NCBI GenBank assembly: GCA_030648695.1
Contig: JAUSHG010000042.1
Span: 1-16,314 of the forward strand
Direction of reading: 5' to 3'
From: a bacterium
Lineage (GTDB): Bacteria; Patescibacteriota; Minisyncoccia; Phycocordibacterales; UBA10002
Length of the DNA stretch: 16,314 nucleotides
The position numbers were made by a program, and so were the translations under genes. Under the pieces are notes generated by a model that was not told where the DNA came from, did no database searches, and was given only the letters and a program-made list of their open reading frames with translations. Below are positions 6,965 to 13,503 of the stretch, in pieces. The number at the start of each line of letters is the position of its first letter. The first letter of the stretch is position 1.

Positions 6965-8586
6965 TGTGCGGCGGGTGTTGCCCAAAAGATGAGTGCGCCG
7001 GTCTTGTGTCCGCTTCCCGAATAATCGGACGGAATGGAGAGAAAGAGTGTCGTTGTCGTTGCCCCCTGCGCGGGAAGCTCGGCGCGAAAATCGCGCGGTA
7101 GAACTCCTCCAAGCCGCAGATAGCGGCGGAAGACCGCATCTCCCGACACTCCCGCAGAGAGTGTCGCCGCAACTGCGCCTGCGTTTCTGACGCTGATTCC
7201 TTTCGTCTCAATACTTCCGCGCGAAATGCTTCCGAACGCAAGCGGACTCCCGGTCTTTGTCTTCCCCACTTCAACAATGACCGACACCGTATGCTCTTCT
7301 TCCGTGTCGTTGTCATCGTTATTGTGATTGTCATTGTTGCTCTCCCCTCCTCCCGCAGGAATCGTTACCGACAGCGGAATCTCGCTTCGCAGTTCATTGG
7401 CGGAAGTTCCGTCAAAGTTGCCGAAGTACCATCGCACCGCATCTCCTCCTGCAAGCGTGTAGGCGGAAGCGCCGACACTCGCGAGTTGCCCGTTTATGGT
7501 ATAGAGCCAGCCGGAGGTGCCCGAGGCCTTTTCTCCGGCAATTTCATCTACATAGTCCCCGAGCGAGGAACTCTGTACGTGGTACGCGAGGTTGCACTGC
7601 GCGACCGCAATTTTGAGCGCGTCAAAAGCAGTAACTCCTGTTCCTTCAGCATCACAGAGAAGGCCACCCTTTCCTTCCACCTGCACGCTAAATGACGCTC
7701 CACTTGGAGTTTCCGGCGTAATCACACGCACGGGAAGCGTTTTTCCCGAGAGCGCGAGCAAGGCATACGAAGTCGTGACCGGAGTGAAGGAATCTTCCGC
7801 GCCGCCTGCCTGATAGAGATACCACCCACCTTCCTGCTTCAGCGTCTCAAGGTGCGAGACGGGCGTGCCTGCGCTTTTTTGCCACGTACCGGCGTCCCTG
7901 CCGGCACTGCGCAGGGCCATAATGACCCACGCGTCGGAAGAAGCGTCCGACCCTGTGCCCCACGCACTTTTCGGGTCATAGGGGAATCCGCCGTCTTCAT
8001 TCTGTGCGCCTTGCAAATACGCAATCGCATTGGCAATGGCCGTGTCGGCGCTCGCTACGCCTGCGGCGCGCAGAGCCATAATGGCCGCGGCAGTCGTGTT
8101 CGTATCACTCGTCCCGCCTATGGCAAAGGAAAATCCGCCGTCCGCATTTTGTTTGGACAGAATAAAACTCCTGATGCCGGAGAGCACGCTGTCATCTGAG
8201 GATTCGCCGCTTGCAACAAGCGCGAGCAGACCGAAAATATCATCATTCAAAATACCCGCTTCGCCAAGCTCTGTGCCGTCATAAAAATTTCTGAGTTTCG
8301 CGACCAGATGTTCCGCTCCGAAGGTGCGCGGGTCTTTGCCTGCCGCAGTAAGCGCCAATATCGGCGCTTCAAGGTCAATCGCTTTTTCGCCGCGGACCTC
8401 TTTGAGGAACTCAAGCGAGTGGTTTTCGCCCGCTCCCGAGAGCGCCATACTGCTCCAGGCCGAAAGTGGCTTGCTTTTGAGATACTCAACCGAGGGGTTG
8501 CTCTCTCCCTGTGTAAATAAAAAAGGAACTGCCGCGGCCAAAAGGGCGACAACTCCGAAACCGATACGAAAACGGTTGTTATGCAT
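6961..8586 (-). CDS. Secreted transcobalamin/intrinsic factor-like B12-binding protein
   Basis: 541 residues. A signal peptide (about 1-26, NNRFR then a hydrophobic core) is followed by an alpha region (about 30-285) with prenyltransferase/terpenoid-cyclase-type repeats: SKQNADGGFSFAIGGTSDTN (144-163) then AAAIMALRAAG, AQNEDGGFPYD (194-204) then DAWVIMALRSAG, and EGGWYLYQ (252-259) then TTSYALLALSG. Residues about 296-390 form a DUF4430-type domain with GWLYTINGQ (359-367), Y376 and GGDAVRWYFG. Helical barrel plus DUF4430 is the architecture of animal intrinsic factor and transcobalamin, where cobalamin lies between the two. An Asn/Asp/Glu-rich linker (413-431) leads to a beta-rich domain (432-541). 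There is no sortase motif or lipobox. The start is the ATG at 8586, 3' of a cobalamin riboswitch, which supports B12 binding. Confidence 0.88.
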   Translation of the reverse strand: MHNNRFRIGFGVVALLAAAVPFLFTQGESNPSVEYLKSKPLSAWSSMALSGAGENHSLEFLKEVRGEKAIDLEAPILALTAAGKDPRTFGAEHLVAKLRNFYDGTELGEAGILNDDIFGLLALVASGESSDDSVLSGIRSFILSKQNADGGFSFAIGGTSDTNTTAAAIMALRAAGVASADTAIANAIAYLQGAQNEDGGFPYDPKSAWGTGSDASSDAWVIMALRSAGRDAGTWQKSAGTPVSHLETLKQEGGWYLYQAGGAEDSFTPVTTSYALLALSGKTLPVRVITPETPSGASFSVQVEGKGGLLCDAEGTGVTAFDALKIAVAQCNLAYHVQSSSLGDYVDEIAGEKASGTSGWLYTINGQLASVGASAYTLAGGDAVRWYFGNFDGTSANELRSEIPLSVTIPAGGGESNNDNHNNDDNDTEEEHTVSVIVEVGKTKTGSPLAFGSISRGSIETKGISVRNAGAVAATLSAGVSGDAVFRRYLRLGGVLPRDFRAELPAQGATTTTLFLSIPSDYSGSGHKTGALIFWATPAAQ

Positions 8587-8597
8587 GCTCGTGCGGT

Positions 8598-8647
8598 GCC
8601 CGAGCAGTGTGTCCTGCTCTAGGGCGTGCCCCAGCAGGGATACTGCT
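8598..8647 (-). promoter_or_regulatory. Riboswitch expression platform with alternating stems
   Basis: On the minus strand four short segments alternate: AGCAG (8647-8643), CTGCT (8637-8633), GAGCAG (8619-8614) and CTGCTC (8607-8602). Segments 1+2 and 3+4 can pair, or 2+3 can pair instead. The last stem is extended by GCCC (8625-8622) and GGGC (8601-8598) and ends 11 bases before the ATG. No T tract follows, so control of translation is more likely than termination. Confidence 0.6.
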
Positions 8648-8651
8648 TTAT

Positions 8652-8821
8652 GGGCAACTAAGAATAATGTCCGCAGCTGGTACTCGGGCTCCCGCTTTTG
8701 ATTTTTCAAGGTTCAACCTTGAATCGGAAAAGGTTGAACCTTATTCCCAAAATCAAAAGCGGATACCGTAGCGGCACTGCCGGGGATTCGCACCCCGTTC
8801 CCCAATGCCTGCGGCTTGCCC
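8652..8821 (-). promoter_or_regulatory. Cobalamin riboswitch
   Basis: The conserved core is readable on the minus strand. GGGGAA (8803-8798) is followed by GGTGCGAATCC (8794-8784, the L5 hairpin), then CAGTGCCGCTACGGTA (8779-8764), and after a long variable arm GAGCCCGAGTACC (8691-8679). These match the consensus GGGAA, GGTGNNAATCC, CCGCNACGGTA and AAGNCAGGATACC. Closing stems support it: CCGCAG (8814-8809) pairs with CTGCGG (8676-8671), and GGGCAA (8821-8816) with TTGCCC (8657-8652). The variable arm is a long nested stem with outer arms GCTTTTGATTTT (8760-8749) and AAAATCAAAAGC (8705-8694). The large arm suggests the AdoCbl-sensing class. Such switches normally turn expression off when cobalamin is plentiful. 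Confidence 0.93.
8707..8742 (-). repeat. AAGGTTCAACCTT palindromic element, copy B, inside the riboswitch arm
   Basis: On the minus strand AAGGTTCAACCTT (8742-8730), then TTCCGATTC, then AAGGTTGAACCTTG (8720-8707). It matches copy A at 2574-2612 in arms and spacer, apart from small spacer differences. It forms the inner hairpin of the riboswitch variable arm, between the ACGGTA and GTACC core segments. Confidence 0.8.
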
Positions 8822-8854
8822 CGCCTAAGTTTTTGTAAAGTAAAAACTTAGGCG
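8822..8854 (-). other. 13-bp stem-loop at the 5' side of the riboswitch
   Basis: Arms CGCCTAAGTTTTT and AAAAACTTAGGCG enclose a seven-base loop directly upstream of the riboswitch closing stem. It may be a peripheral helix of the leader. Neither strand shows a T tract after it, so it is not an obvious terminator. A smaller stem-loop (GTTTCGC/GCGAAAC) lies at 8863-8880. Confidence 0.55.
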
Positions 8855-8886
8855 AGTTGATTGTTTCGCTGTTGCGAAACTACTTG

Positions 8887-8919
8887 ATTACAGAATAGCG
8901 CTCGCAGGCCAAAGTGCAA
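8887..8919 (-). promoter_or_regulatory. Candidate promoter of the B12 operon
   Basis: TTGCAC (8919-8914), a 16-base spacer and TATTCT (8897-8892), or the overlapping TGTAAT (8892-8887), would start transcription near 8880, just ahead of the riboswitch leader. The -35 match is weak. The position is the main support. Confidence 0.3.
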
Positions 8920-8933
8920 CTGTGGACAGCAAC

Positions 8934-8957
8934 CGGCGCACACTCTCGTGTGCGCCG
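8934..8957 (-). terminator. Stem-loop after the FAD oxidoreductase gene
   Basis: A 10-bp GC-rich stem (CGGCGCACAC/GTGTGCGCCG) with a four-base loop lies 30 bases past the oxidoreductase stop. It is well placed to separate that gene from the B12 operon, but it lacks the T tract of an intrinsic terminator and may only block 3' decay. Confidence 0.4.
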
Positions 8958-8987
8958 TCAACCCTCGCTTCAAGGAATTTTGAGTTT

Positions 8988-10283
8988 TTAGCGTCTCAAT
9001 AATTCATACACGTGGTTGATAAAGAAGGAGATTCTTTTCCCAAGGATGCTCTGCAAACTGTGTGATACCCAAAACTTCCGGTGTGCTCCGAGAAAGGCAG
9101 ACAGGTCCTCCGTTTGTGTGGGGTCTATGACTCGTCGCGCGATGTAGTCGCCGCAAAACGCCGCCCAGTTGAGTCCCGCGCACCCCATTGCGTACTGGAT
9201 GGACTTGGTATCTTTGTCGTAATCAACAATCGGCACCAAATCCTTGGTGACATCAATCATACCCGACCAGTACTGATTAAATTCCGTGTCTTTGATTGCC
9301 GGAAAGGCCCGCTTAAGCTTATTGACAAATGAGGAAATAACGGACGAAGAGCGTTTGTGGTACGGCAGATACGCCGTCCATGGCGAAGACCCTCCGATGA
9401 TAATCCGGTTGCCCGCAACCGGACGATAATGAATGTAGTCCCACGGAGTGTCCCAGCACATAAGCTCCCCTGAGGGAAACAGCGCCCGCATCTGCTCGGG
9501 AGTGAGCGGCTCGCTTACGGTAAGATAGGTTTGGATGTGATAGAACTTTTTTGAGAGCTCGCGATTGAACTCCGTCTTCATCTTGTCCATGCAGATGAGC
9601 ATATGCTCTGCCGAAACCGACCCCCCGTTTGTCCTCGCCGTATTTCCCTTCTGCGTATGGACTTCGCTGTGCTCAAAAATCGCCGCCCCTTTTGTGAGCA
9701 GAAGACGTTTCAATTCCTGACAGTAGGCAAACGAGTTGATGCCATAGGAGCCGGGATATCGCAGTGCGACAAGATACCCTTTTCCCGGATGCACCTGTTG
9801 AAGCTGTGCTTTATTGAGCAGTTGAAACGGAAGGGTGTTTTCTTCACGCGCCTCGGCTTCTTCTTCAACGGCGTCAATATGCGACCGCTTGTTTGAAAAA
9901 TACAGGGAATCCTGTGTGCGCATATCACACTGAAATCCATATGTCTGTATGGTATCCACAATAAGCCGCACCCCTTCCGAGGGGGCGCGATAGATGAGTT
10001 TTGCCCGTTCCTTTCCGTACCGCCGGATGAGTTTTAGAAAATCCTCTTCACTCTCCGGTGTCAGAAATCCTCCGCTCTGCCCCGAAGAACTGCCTCCGCA
10101 GATGGTTTTTTCAAGAAGCGTCACCTGCTTTCCGGCAAGAACAAGCCGCAGGGCGGCGTGTAGCCCCGTAACCCCGCCCCCGACAACCAGACATTCGGTT
10201 TTGATGTGTCCTGCAAGCGGAGGGCAATCAGGTGTATTCTGTGCATTCACCGCACCGGTCTGCAGCCAGTTTTCATACAACAT
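8988..10283 (-). CDS. FAD-dependent oxidoreductase, DadA/DAO family
   Basis: 431-residue flavoprotein of the glycine/D-amino-acid oxidase superfamily (COG0665 type), resembling gamma-glutamylputrescine oxidase-like members. The N-terminus has ECLVVGGGVTGLHAALRL (residues 30-47), the FAD dinucleotide-binding fold, ending with the acidic E58 that binds ribose. SSSGQSGGF (65-73) corresponds to the GASGRNGG flavin-contact loop. The C-terminus has DLVPIVDY (348-355) and YAMGCAGLNWAAFCGDYIA (364-382), typical of the family's second FAD segment. There is no signal peptide. It should oxidise an amine or amino acid to an imine, but the substrate is not evident. It follows the DoxX-like gene by 17 bases and is probably co-transcribed with it. 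Confidence 0.85.
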   Translation of the reverse strand: MLYENWLQTGAVNAQNTPDCPPLAGHIKTECLVVGGGVTGLHAALRLVLAGKQVTLLEKTICGGSSSGQSGGFLTPESEEDFLKLIRRYGKERAKLIYRAPSEGVRLIVDTIQTYGFQCDMRTQDSLYFSNKRSHIDAVEEEAEAREENTLPFQLLNKAQLQQVHPGKGYLVALRYPGSYGINSFAYCQELKRLLLTKGAAIFEHSEVHTQKGNTARTNGGSVSAEHMLICMDKMKTEFNRELSKKFYHIQTYLTVSEPLTPEQMRALFPSGELMCWDTPWDYIHYRPVAGNRIIIGGSSPWTAYLPYHKRSSSVISSFVNKLKRAFPAIKDTEFNQYWSGMIDVTKDLVPIVDYDKDTKSIQYAMGCAGLNWAAFCGDYIARRVIDPTQTEDLSAFLGAHRKFWVSHSLQSILGKRISFFINHVYELLRR

Positions 10284-10300
10284 AGAGTGCTGTCAGAGTA

Positions 10301-10681
10301 TTACTTAAACCATTCGCGTATATTCTTGGGCCAGCCGACAAGCAGGAGAAGCGCAAGCGGCGCGCCCCAGTTCGCCCATCGCTCAACAAAGTCCCAAATC
10401 GGGTCTCCCCCGATTGGACGCAGGAGCGCCGTCCAGAATCCCCAGAAGGTCATCCACAAGAGTGCCAAGCGTACGGGCTTGATGAGAATAAGAAGCCCGA
10501 GCGCGATATCAAGCGCGCCGATAAGCGGCATGAGGGTCATCGCCTGCTCGGGCGAAAAACCGGTCGCTTCAAAATATTTAATCCAACCCTGCTTCTGCTG
10601 GAGTGCAAACACGCCGTGTCCGATAAACTCACCGGCCACCGCAATGCGCAGCACCCACTGCGCTTTTGTGTAGGTATCCAT
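10301..10681 (-). CDS. DoxX-like small membrane protein
   Basis: 126-residue protein with about four membrane segments: near residues 8-26 (VLRIAVAGEFIGHGVFAL), 48-64 (LMPLIGALDIALGLLIL), 69-85 and 103-116. The pattern R-I-A-V-A-G-E-F-I-G-H-G in the first segment is DoxX-like. The start is the ATG at 10681; the open frame continues 17 codons upstream, but those codons are a translated copy of the TGTCATGCCCGCG repeat. It probably forms an operon with the FAD oxidoreductase 17 bases downstream, so an electron-transfer link is possible. The assignment to DoxX is less certain than for the protein at 1638-2111. Confidence 0.65.
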   Translation of the reverse strand: MDTYTKAQWVLRIAVAGEFIGHGVFALQQKQGWIKYFEATGFSPEQAMTLMPLIGALDIALGLLILIKPVRLALLWMTFWGFWTALLRPIGGDPIWDFVERWANWGAPLALLLLVGWPKNIREWFK

Positions 10682-10708
10682 ATAGATAGTGTGATGAATA
10701 AAAATTGC

Positions 10709-10811
10709 TGTCATGCCCGCGAAAGCGGGCACCCAGAAATGCGAACATACATACTGGATTTCCGCCTCCCTAAATTGGCGAGCTCATCGGGCTTTAGCCG
10801 CGGGAATGACA
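10709..10811. repeat. About 103-bp MITE-like palindromic element
   Basis: The ends are TGTCATGCCCGCG (10709-10721) and CGCGGGAATGACA (10799-10811), inverted repeats matching at 12 of 13 positions. Internally, CCCGC/GCGGG forms a short hairpin and CCCAGAAA is answered by CTGGATTTCC near 10755. No coding capacity. The family resembles the TCATTCCCGCGAAAGCGGGA-type dispersed repeats of many bacteria. Confidence 0.65.
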
Positions 10812-10857
10812 AACAGAGTGTGAATGACGTTTCGTACGAATATTGTACACCGATCCG

Positions 10858-11760
10858 TTACACACTGCATCCACCGCCCTCGCCTCCACCGCCGTTTCCT
10901 TTGGGCGTCGTGGGAGCCGTGAGCGCGCGGGACACCCTCTGGAAGCCGGATGCACTCGCAAAGGTTTTCCCGAGAAGCGTTTTGCCGTCAAGCGGCAGTC
11001 CTTCCTGTGCCGCATAGGTTTCAATTATCTCGTACTGCTCCGGAAACCACATCCGATTGAACGCAAGTCCCGCCTCATAGAGTTCCGCTTCGGTTTTTCC
11101 TTCCGAAGCCATGAGCGCGAGTACCCCAAGCATGGCCATACCGTGATTGCAGTCGGGAAAATGCACGGAATTGTCACAACAGGGCCGAAACATATTCCGG
11201 CTCACGTCATCTACCATGTGTTCCTGCTCCGGCGTGAGCAGTGCAAACGGATGGCGCGAGTAGTGCTCCATCGGACTGCCTTGCGCAATCCCGAGCGAAT
11301 CCGTCTCCGGATTCGAACGGGCAATCGTCCACCCGCCGGTTGAAGCAAATTGGTGTGCGCCGCCGTAGCGCGGGTCCATCATTTCCCCCTGCTCCAGTAT
11401 CCGGCTTTTATTTCCGAGTCCCGCGGCCCAGAGGAGGTTGAGCAGTATGCCGGCATTTTCTTCGGTAACCGTAATCTCCTCATCACCTGACCCGTCAAGA
11501 AATCGCCGCGCCGCCTCGCGCGCGGTGCCGCTGTAGAGTGAGAGAAACGCTTCGCGGTCTACCACACCGACAGAAACCAGCTTTGCTCCGAGGTCGCCGA
11601 ATGTAAACGGCAAGGCGAATGACGTTGCGGCATGCACCGGTGTCCCTTTGTCCCCGTCCGCCGCCGGAGGCGGCGCGGATAGTACGGCAAAAACAATGAG
11701 TGCGGCGGCAATAAGAATGCTTGCGGGCACTATTTTCCTGCCAGTGGTGTCTGATTCCAT
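10858..11760 (-). CDS. Secreted Cys/His protein of unknown function with glycine-rich Cys tail
   Basis: 300-residue protein I cannot assign to a family. A signal/anchor segment lies at residues 11-29. The mature part holds a helical region and a striking block at 191-212, FRPCCDNSVHFPDCNHGMAM, with C194, C195, C204, H200 and H206. This looks like a metal- or disulfide-bearing site. The last residues are a glycine-rich tail ending CSV, with C298 three residues from the end. The ATG at 11760 overlaps the VKOR gene by 31 bases, so expression is coupled to DsbA and VKOR. It may be a client of that oxidative pair or a new thiol-redox component. Confidence 0.75.
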   Translation of the reverse strand: MESDTTGRKIVPASILIAAALIVFAVLSAPPPAADGDKGTPVHAATSFALPFTFGDLGAKLVSVGVVDREAFLSLYSGTAREAARRFLDGSGDEEITVTEENAGILLNLLWAAGLGNKSRILEQGEMMDPRYGGAHQFASTGGWTIARSNPETDSLGIAQGSPMEHYSRHPFALLTPEQEHMVDDVSRNMFRPCCDNSVHFPDCNHGMAMLGVLALMASEGKTEAELYEAGLAFNRMWFPEQYEIIETYAAQEGLPLDGKTLLGKTFASASGFQRVSRALTAPTTPKGNGGGGEGGGCSV

Positions 11761-12218
11761 ACTGTTTTGTTACTGTGTAATAATATGAGTCCCGCAAGCA
11801 GAGCAAAAGTAACTGCCGCGGAAAGCAGGCAGTAGAGGCACCATGCCTCAATCACAAATGCCTGCAGGTAGATGAAATAGAGTGTCGCAAGCGTGGCGAG
11901 TGACACGAGTATGAGAGCGAAGGTGCATGCGCGACGGCTCTTGGTTTCAACAAACCACACGAGCAGTCCGAACACTGCTCCGTAGTAGAGCGCGCCGAAC
12001 AACGCGACCGGCATGCCGCCTACTTTCGCGTACGAGCTTCCGAGCACCTGTTCACATCCGCCAATCGTACAAACCGGAATAACTCCCTCAAACGCGGAAA
12101 TAGTGAGGTAGAGCGCATCCCCAAACCCAATGAGCGCGAGCACGATGAGTGATGCGGGCAGAAGGCGGAGAAACCTATTGGCTGACGGTAGCTGTAATGA
12201 GGGCTCTGAATTCATCAT
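11730..12218 (-). CDS. Vitamin K epoxide reductase (VKOR)-family membrane protein
   Basis: 162-residue membrane protein of the bacterial VKOR family, which reoxidises DsbA-like partners and passes electrons to quinone. It has the loop cysteines C50 and C55 (VCTIGGCEQVLGSSYAKVGG), followed by the conserved SSYA, G-x-P-V-A segment, and the active-site pair C127/C130 in WCLYC. Membrane segments lie at about 20-40, 70-90, 98-122 and 126-148. It overlaps the DsbA-like gene upstream by 44 bases and the next gene by 31 bases. A second possible ATG lies one codon in, at 12215. All four cysteines needed for function are present. Confidence 0.93.
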   Translation of the reverse strand: MMNSEPSLQLPSANRFLRLLPASLIVLALIGFGDALYLTISAFEGVIPVCTIGGCEQVLGSSYAKVGGMPVALFGALYYGAVFGLLVWFVETKSRRACTFALILVSLATLATLYFIYLQAFVIEAWCLYCLLSAAVTFALLAGLILLHSNKTVWNQTPLAGK

Positions 12219-12825
12219 AGGAGCGCGGGTTACTGGTAAGTTTTATGCCATTGAGGTAGAAGGTCGGTGTGGAGTTGACGCCGATGCGCCCCCCTTCCGC
12301 ATATTCGCCCTTTATTTTCTCACGGACTTCACGCTTCACACGGTCCTCTTTGAACTGCCGCGTATCAAGGCCGAGCGACTCTGCGTAGGAGAGAAACAGA
12401 TTTTCGGCTTTGATGAGCGAGGCCTTCTCCCACTCATTCTGACGCTCAAAAATCAGGTCAAGCATGGGGAAAAACGTGCCCTGTCTTCCGGCGGCTTCAA
12501 GTGCGGCGGCGGCCGGTATGGCATTGGCATGCTGGGGCAGCGGGAAATGCTTGTAGGAAAACTTCACGCGGTCGCCGAATTCTTCCATCAGTTGATTGAC
12601 GAGCGGCTGGTACGTCCTGCAGGCCGGACACTGCGGGTCGCTCCACTCCACAAGAGTCGTGGTGGCATTCGGATTTCCGAGTATCCATTCAGAGGTGGTC
12701 GTGGCGACTGCGCCTTGAGTATCGGGTTCGGATTCCCCTCCGTTCCCAACCGCCCACAGTACACCTCCCGCAACCAGAAACAGAAGCACGAGCCATCCAA
12801 CAATGCGAAACGATTTTGATTCCAT
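12175..12825 (-). CDS. DsbA-like thiol-disulfide oxidoreductase
   Basis: 216-residue membrane-tethered thioredoxin-fold protein (DsbA/Thioredoxin_4 type). An N-terminal membrane anchor covers residues 8-27 and a linker covers 28-47. The fold begins with NPNATTTLVEWSDPQC and the active site CPAC (66-69), and the cis-proline loop is at NSTPTFYLNG (184-193, P187). It should introduce disulfides into exported proteins, with VKOR as its reoxidant; their 44-base gene overlap supports the pairing. The start is the ATG at 12825; a TTG three codons upstream is also open. A TATAAT box ends eight bases before the ATG, suggesting a leaderless or nearly leaderless transcript. Confidence 0.93.
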   Translation of the reverse strand: MESKSFRIVGWLVLLFLVAGGVLWAVGNGGESEPDTQGAVATTTSEWILGNPNATTTLVEWSDPQCPACRTYQPLVNQLMEEFGDRVKFSYKHFPLPQHANAIPAAAALEAAGRQGTFFPMLDLIFERQNEWEKASLIKAENLFLSYAESLGLDTRQFKEDRVKREVREKIKGEYAEGGRIGVNSTPTFYLNGIKLTSNPRSYDEFRALITATVSQ

Positions 12826-12833
12826 AGATAGCA

Positions 12834-12839
12834 ATTATA
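12834..12839 (-). promoter_or_regulatory. -10 box of the dsbA-vkor operon
   Basis: A perfect TATAAT on the minus strand (12839-12834) lies eight bases before the DsbA ATG. No good -35 box is visible at 16-18 bases. Transcription from here would start at or within two or three bases of the start codon. Confidence 0.4.
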
Positions 12840-12867
12840 ACTCTTTACATAATAAACCTCCCATTTC

Positions 12868-12899
12868 TGTCATCCTCGCGAATGCGGGGATCCAGAATG
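12868..12899. repeat. TGTCATCCTCGCG dispersed repeat, short copy
   Basis: TGTCATCCTCGCGAATGCGG and then GGATCCAGAATG, a diverged half of the element seen at 10709-10811, with a short hairpin CCTCGC/GCGGGG. It lies upstream of the DsbA promoter. Confidence 0.55.
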
Positions 12900-12916
12900 T
12901 AGCTTGTGTAGGTCTG

Positions 12917-12953
12917 ATTCGTAGCTATTCGTTGATTCGTGTAATTCGTATAT
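12917..12953 (+). repeat. 37-bp direct repeat, left copy
   Basis: Begins ATTCGTAGCTATTCGTTG and is built from ATTCGT words. It matches 13504-13540 at 36 of 37 positions, and the two copies bracket the gene at 12961-13494. It lies eight bases past that gene's stop. Confidence 0.85.
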
Positions 12954-12960
12954 AGCTTGA

Positions 12961-13494
12961 CTACTCATCACAGCAACTCGCCAATTTCGCAATGAGTTCC
13001 TCCTGCGTCATTCCCTCTTCCTTTTTCGCGCTTTCTGCCGCGGCTTTGAGTCCTTTGGCGTCAATGAGTTTGAGCTTGAGCGCGGAGAACATAGTGTAGA
13101 GCCGGTACGCATTTTTGAGCGTGCGGTCTGACGCCTCTCTATCCCCTTCGGTGCGGTACTTGCCGCCCACTTCAATGAGGCGCATGCAGGCGGAGAGCAG
13201 GTGTTTGGTCGCGCACCAGGTTTCTCCCTCATACTGCGCCTTAGGCAGAAGCTCCTCCATAAGATGCTTGCGCATCTCGCGGACCTCTTGTGTCAGGTCG
13301 TGATAGGAAGGGTCTGCGGTTTTTGCGCCGGTGAAGAACAGGTGCTCCTCAAGCGCTATGAGATTCATGATGCCGACCGCGAGGTCTTCGCCGCGCGAGA
13401 GGTCGAGCGGCCGCTCTTTTTTCACGGCTTCAATCTTTTCAAGCAGAGCCGCGAATGCTTTTTCACCAACGGGTGTTTTGTGTTCTGATGTCAT
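12961..13494 (-). CDS. Helical Cys-containing protein of unknown function
   Basis: 177-residue soluble protein, not recognised. It is almost entirely alpha-helical in character: residues 11-30, 37-56 (AVGIMNLIALEEHLFFTG), 65-85, 92-110, 120-147, and a Lys/Glu-rich coiled-coil-like end at 148-173. The cysteines are C94 and C103 on one helix and a CC pair at 174-175 in a terminal CCDE. There is no signal peptide, so it should be cytoplasmic. It sits between the CcdA-like carrier and the DsbA operon, which hints at a role on the inner side of the thiol-redox system. Near-identical 37-bp repeats flank it on both sides. Confidence 0.75.
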   Translation of the reverse strand: MTSEHKTPVGEKAFAALLEKIEAVKKERPLDLSRGEDLAVGIMNLIALEEHLFFTGAKTADPSYHDLTQEVREMRKHLMEELLPKAQYEGETWCATKHLLSACMRLIEVGGKYRTEGDREASDRTLKNAYRLYTMFSALKLKLIDAKGLKAAAESAKKEEGMTQEELIAKLASCCDE

Positions 13495-13503
13495 AGGTGT
13501 TTT

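Noticed and set aside
8587..8709. 41-residue upstream extension of the transcobalamin-like protein from a TTG
   Set aside because: It would translate the riboswitch, and the signal peptide begins properly at the ATG at 8586.
8761..8830. GGGG-TGCGAAT-CCCC, resembling the T arm of a tRNA or tmRNA
   Set aside because: The loop lacks TTC, no acceptor or anticodon arm fits, and the surrounding segments match the cobalamin riboswitch core, of which this is the L5 hairpin.
12130..12819. 229-codon plus-strand open frame
   Set aside because: Shadow of the DsbA and VKOR genes, both of which have intact active sites.
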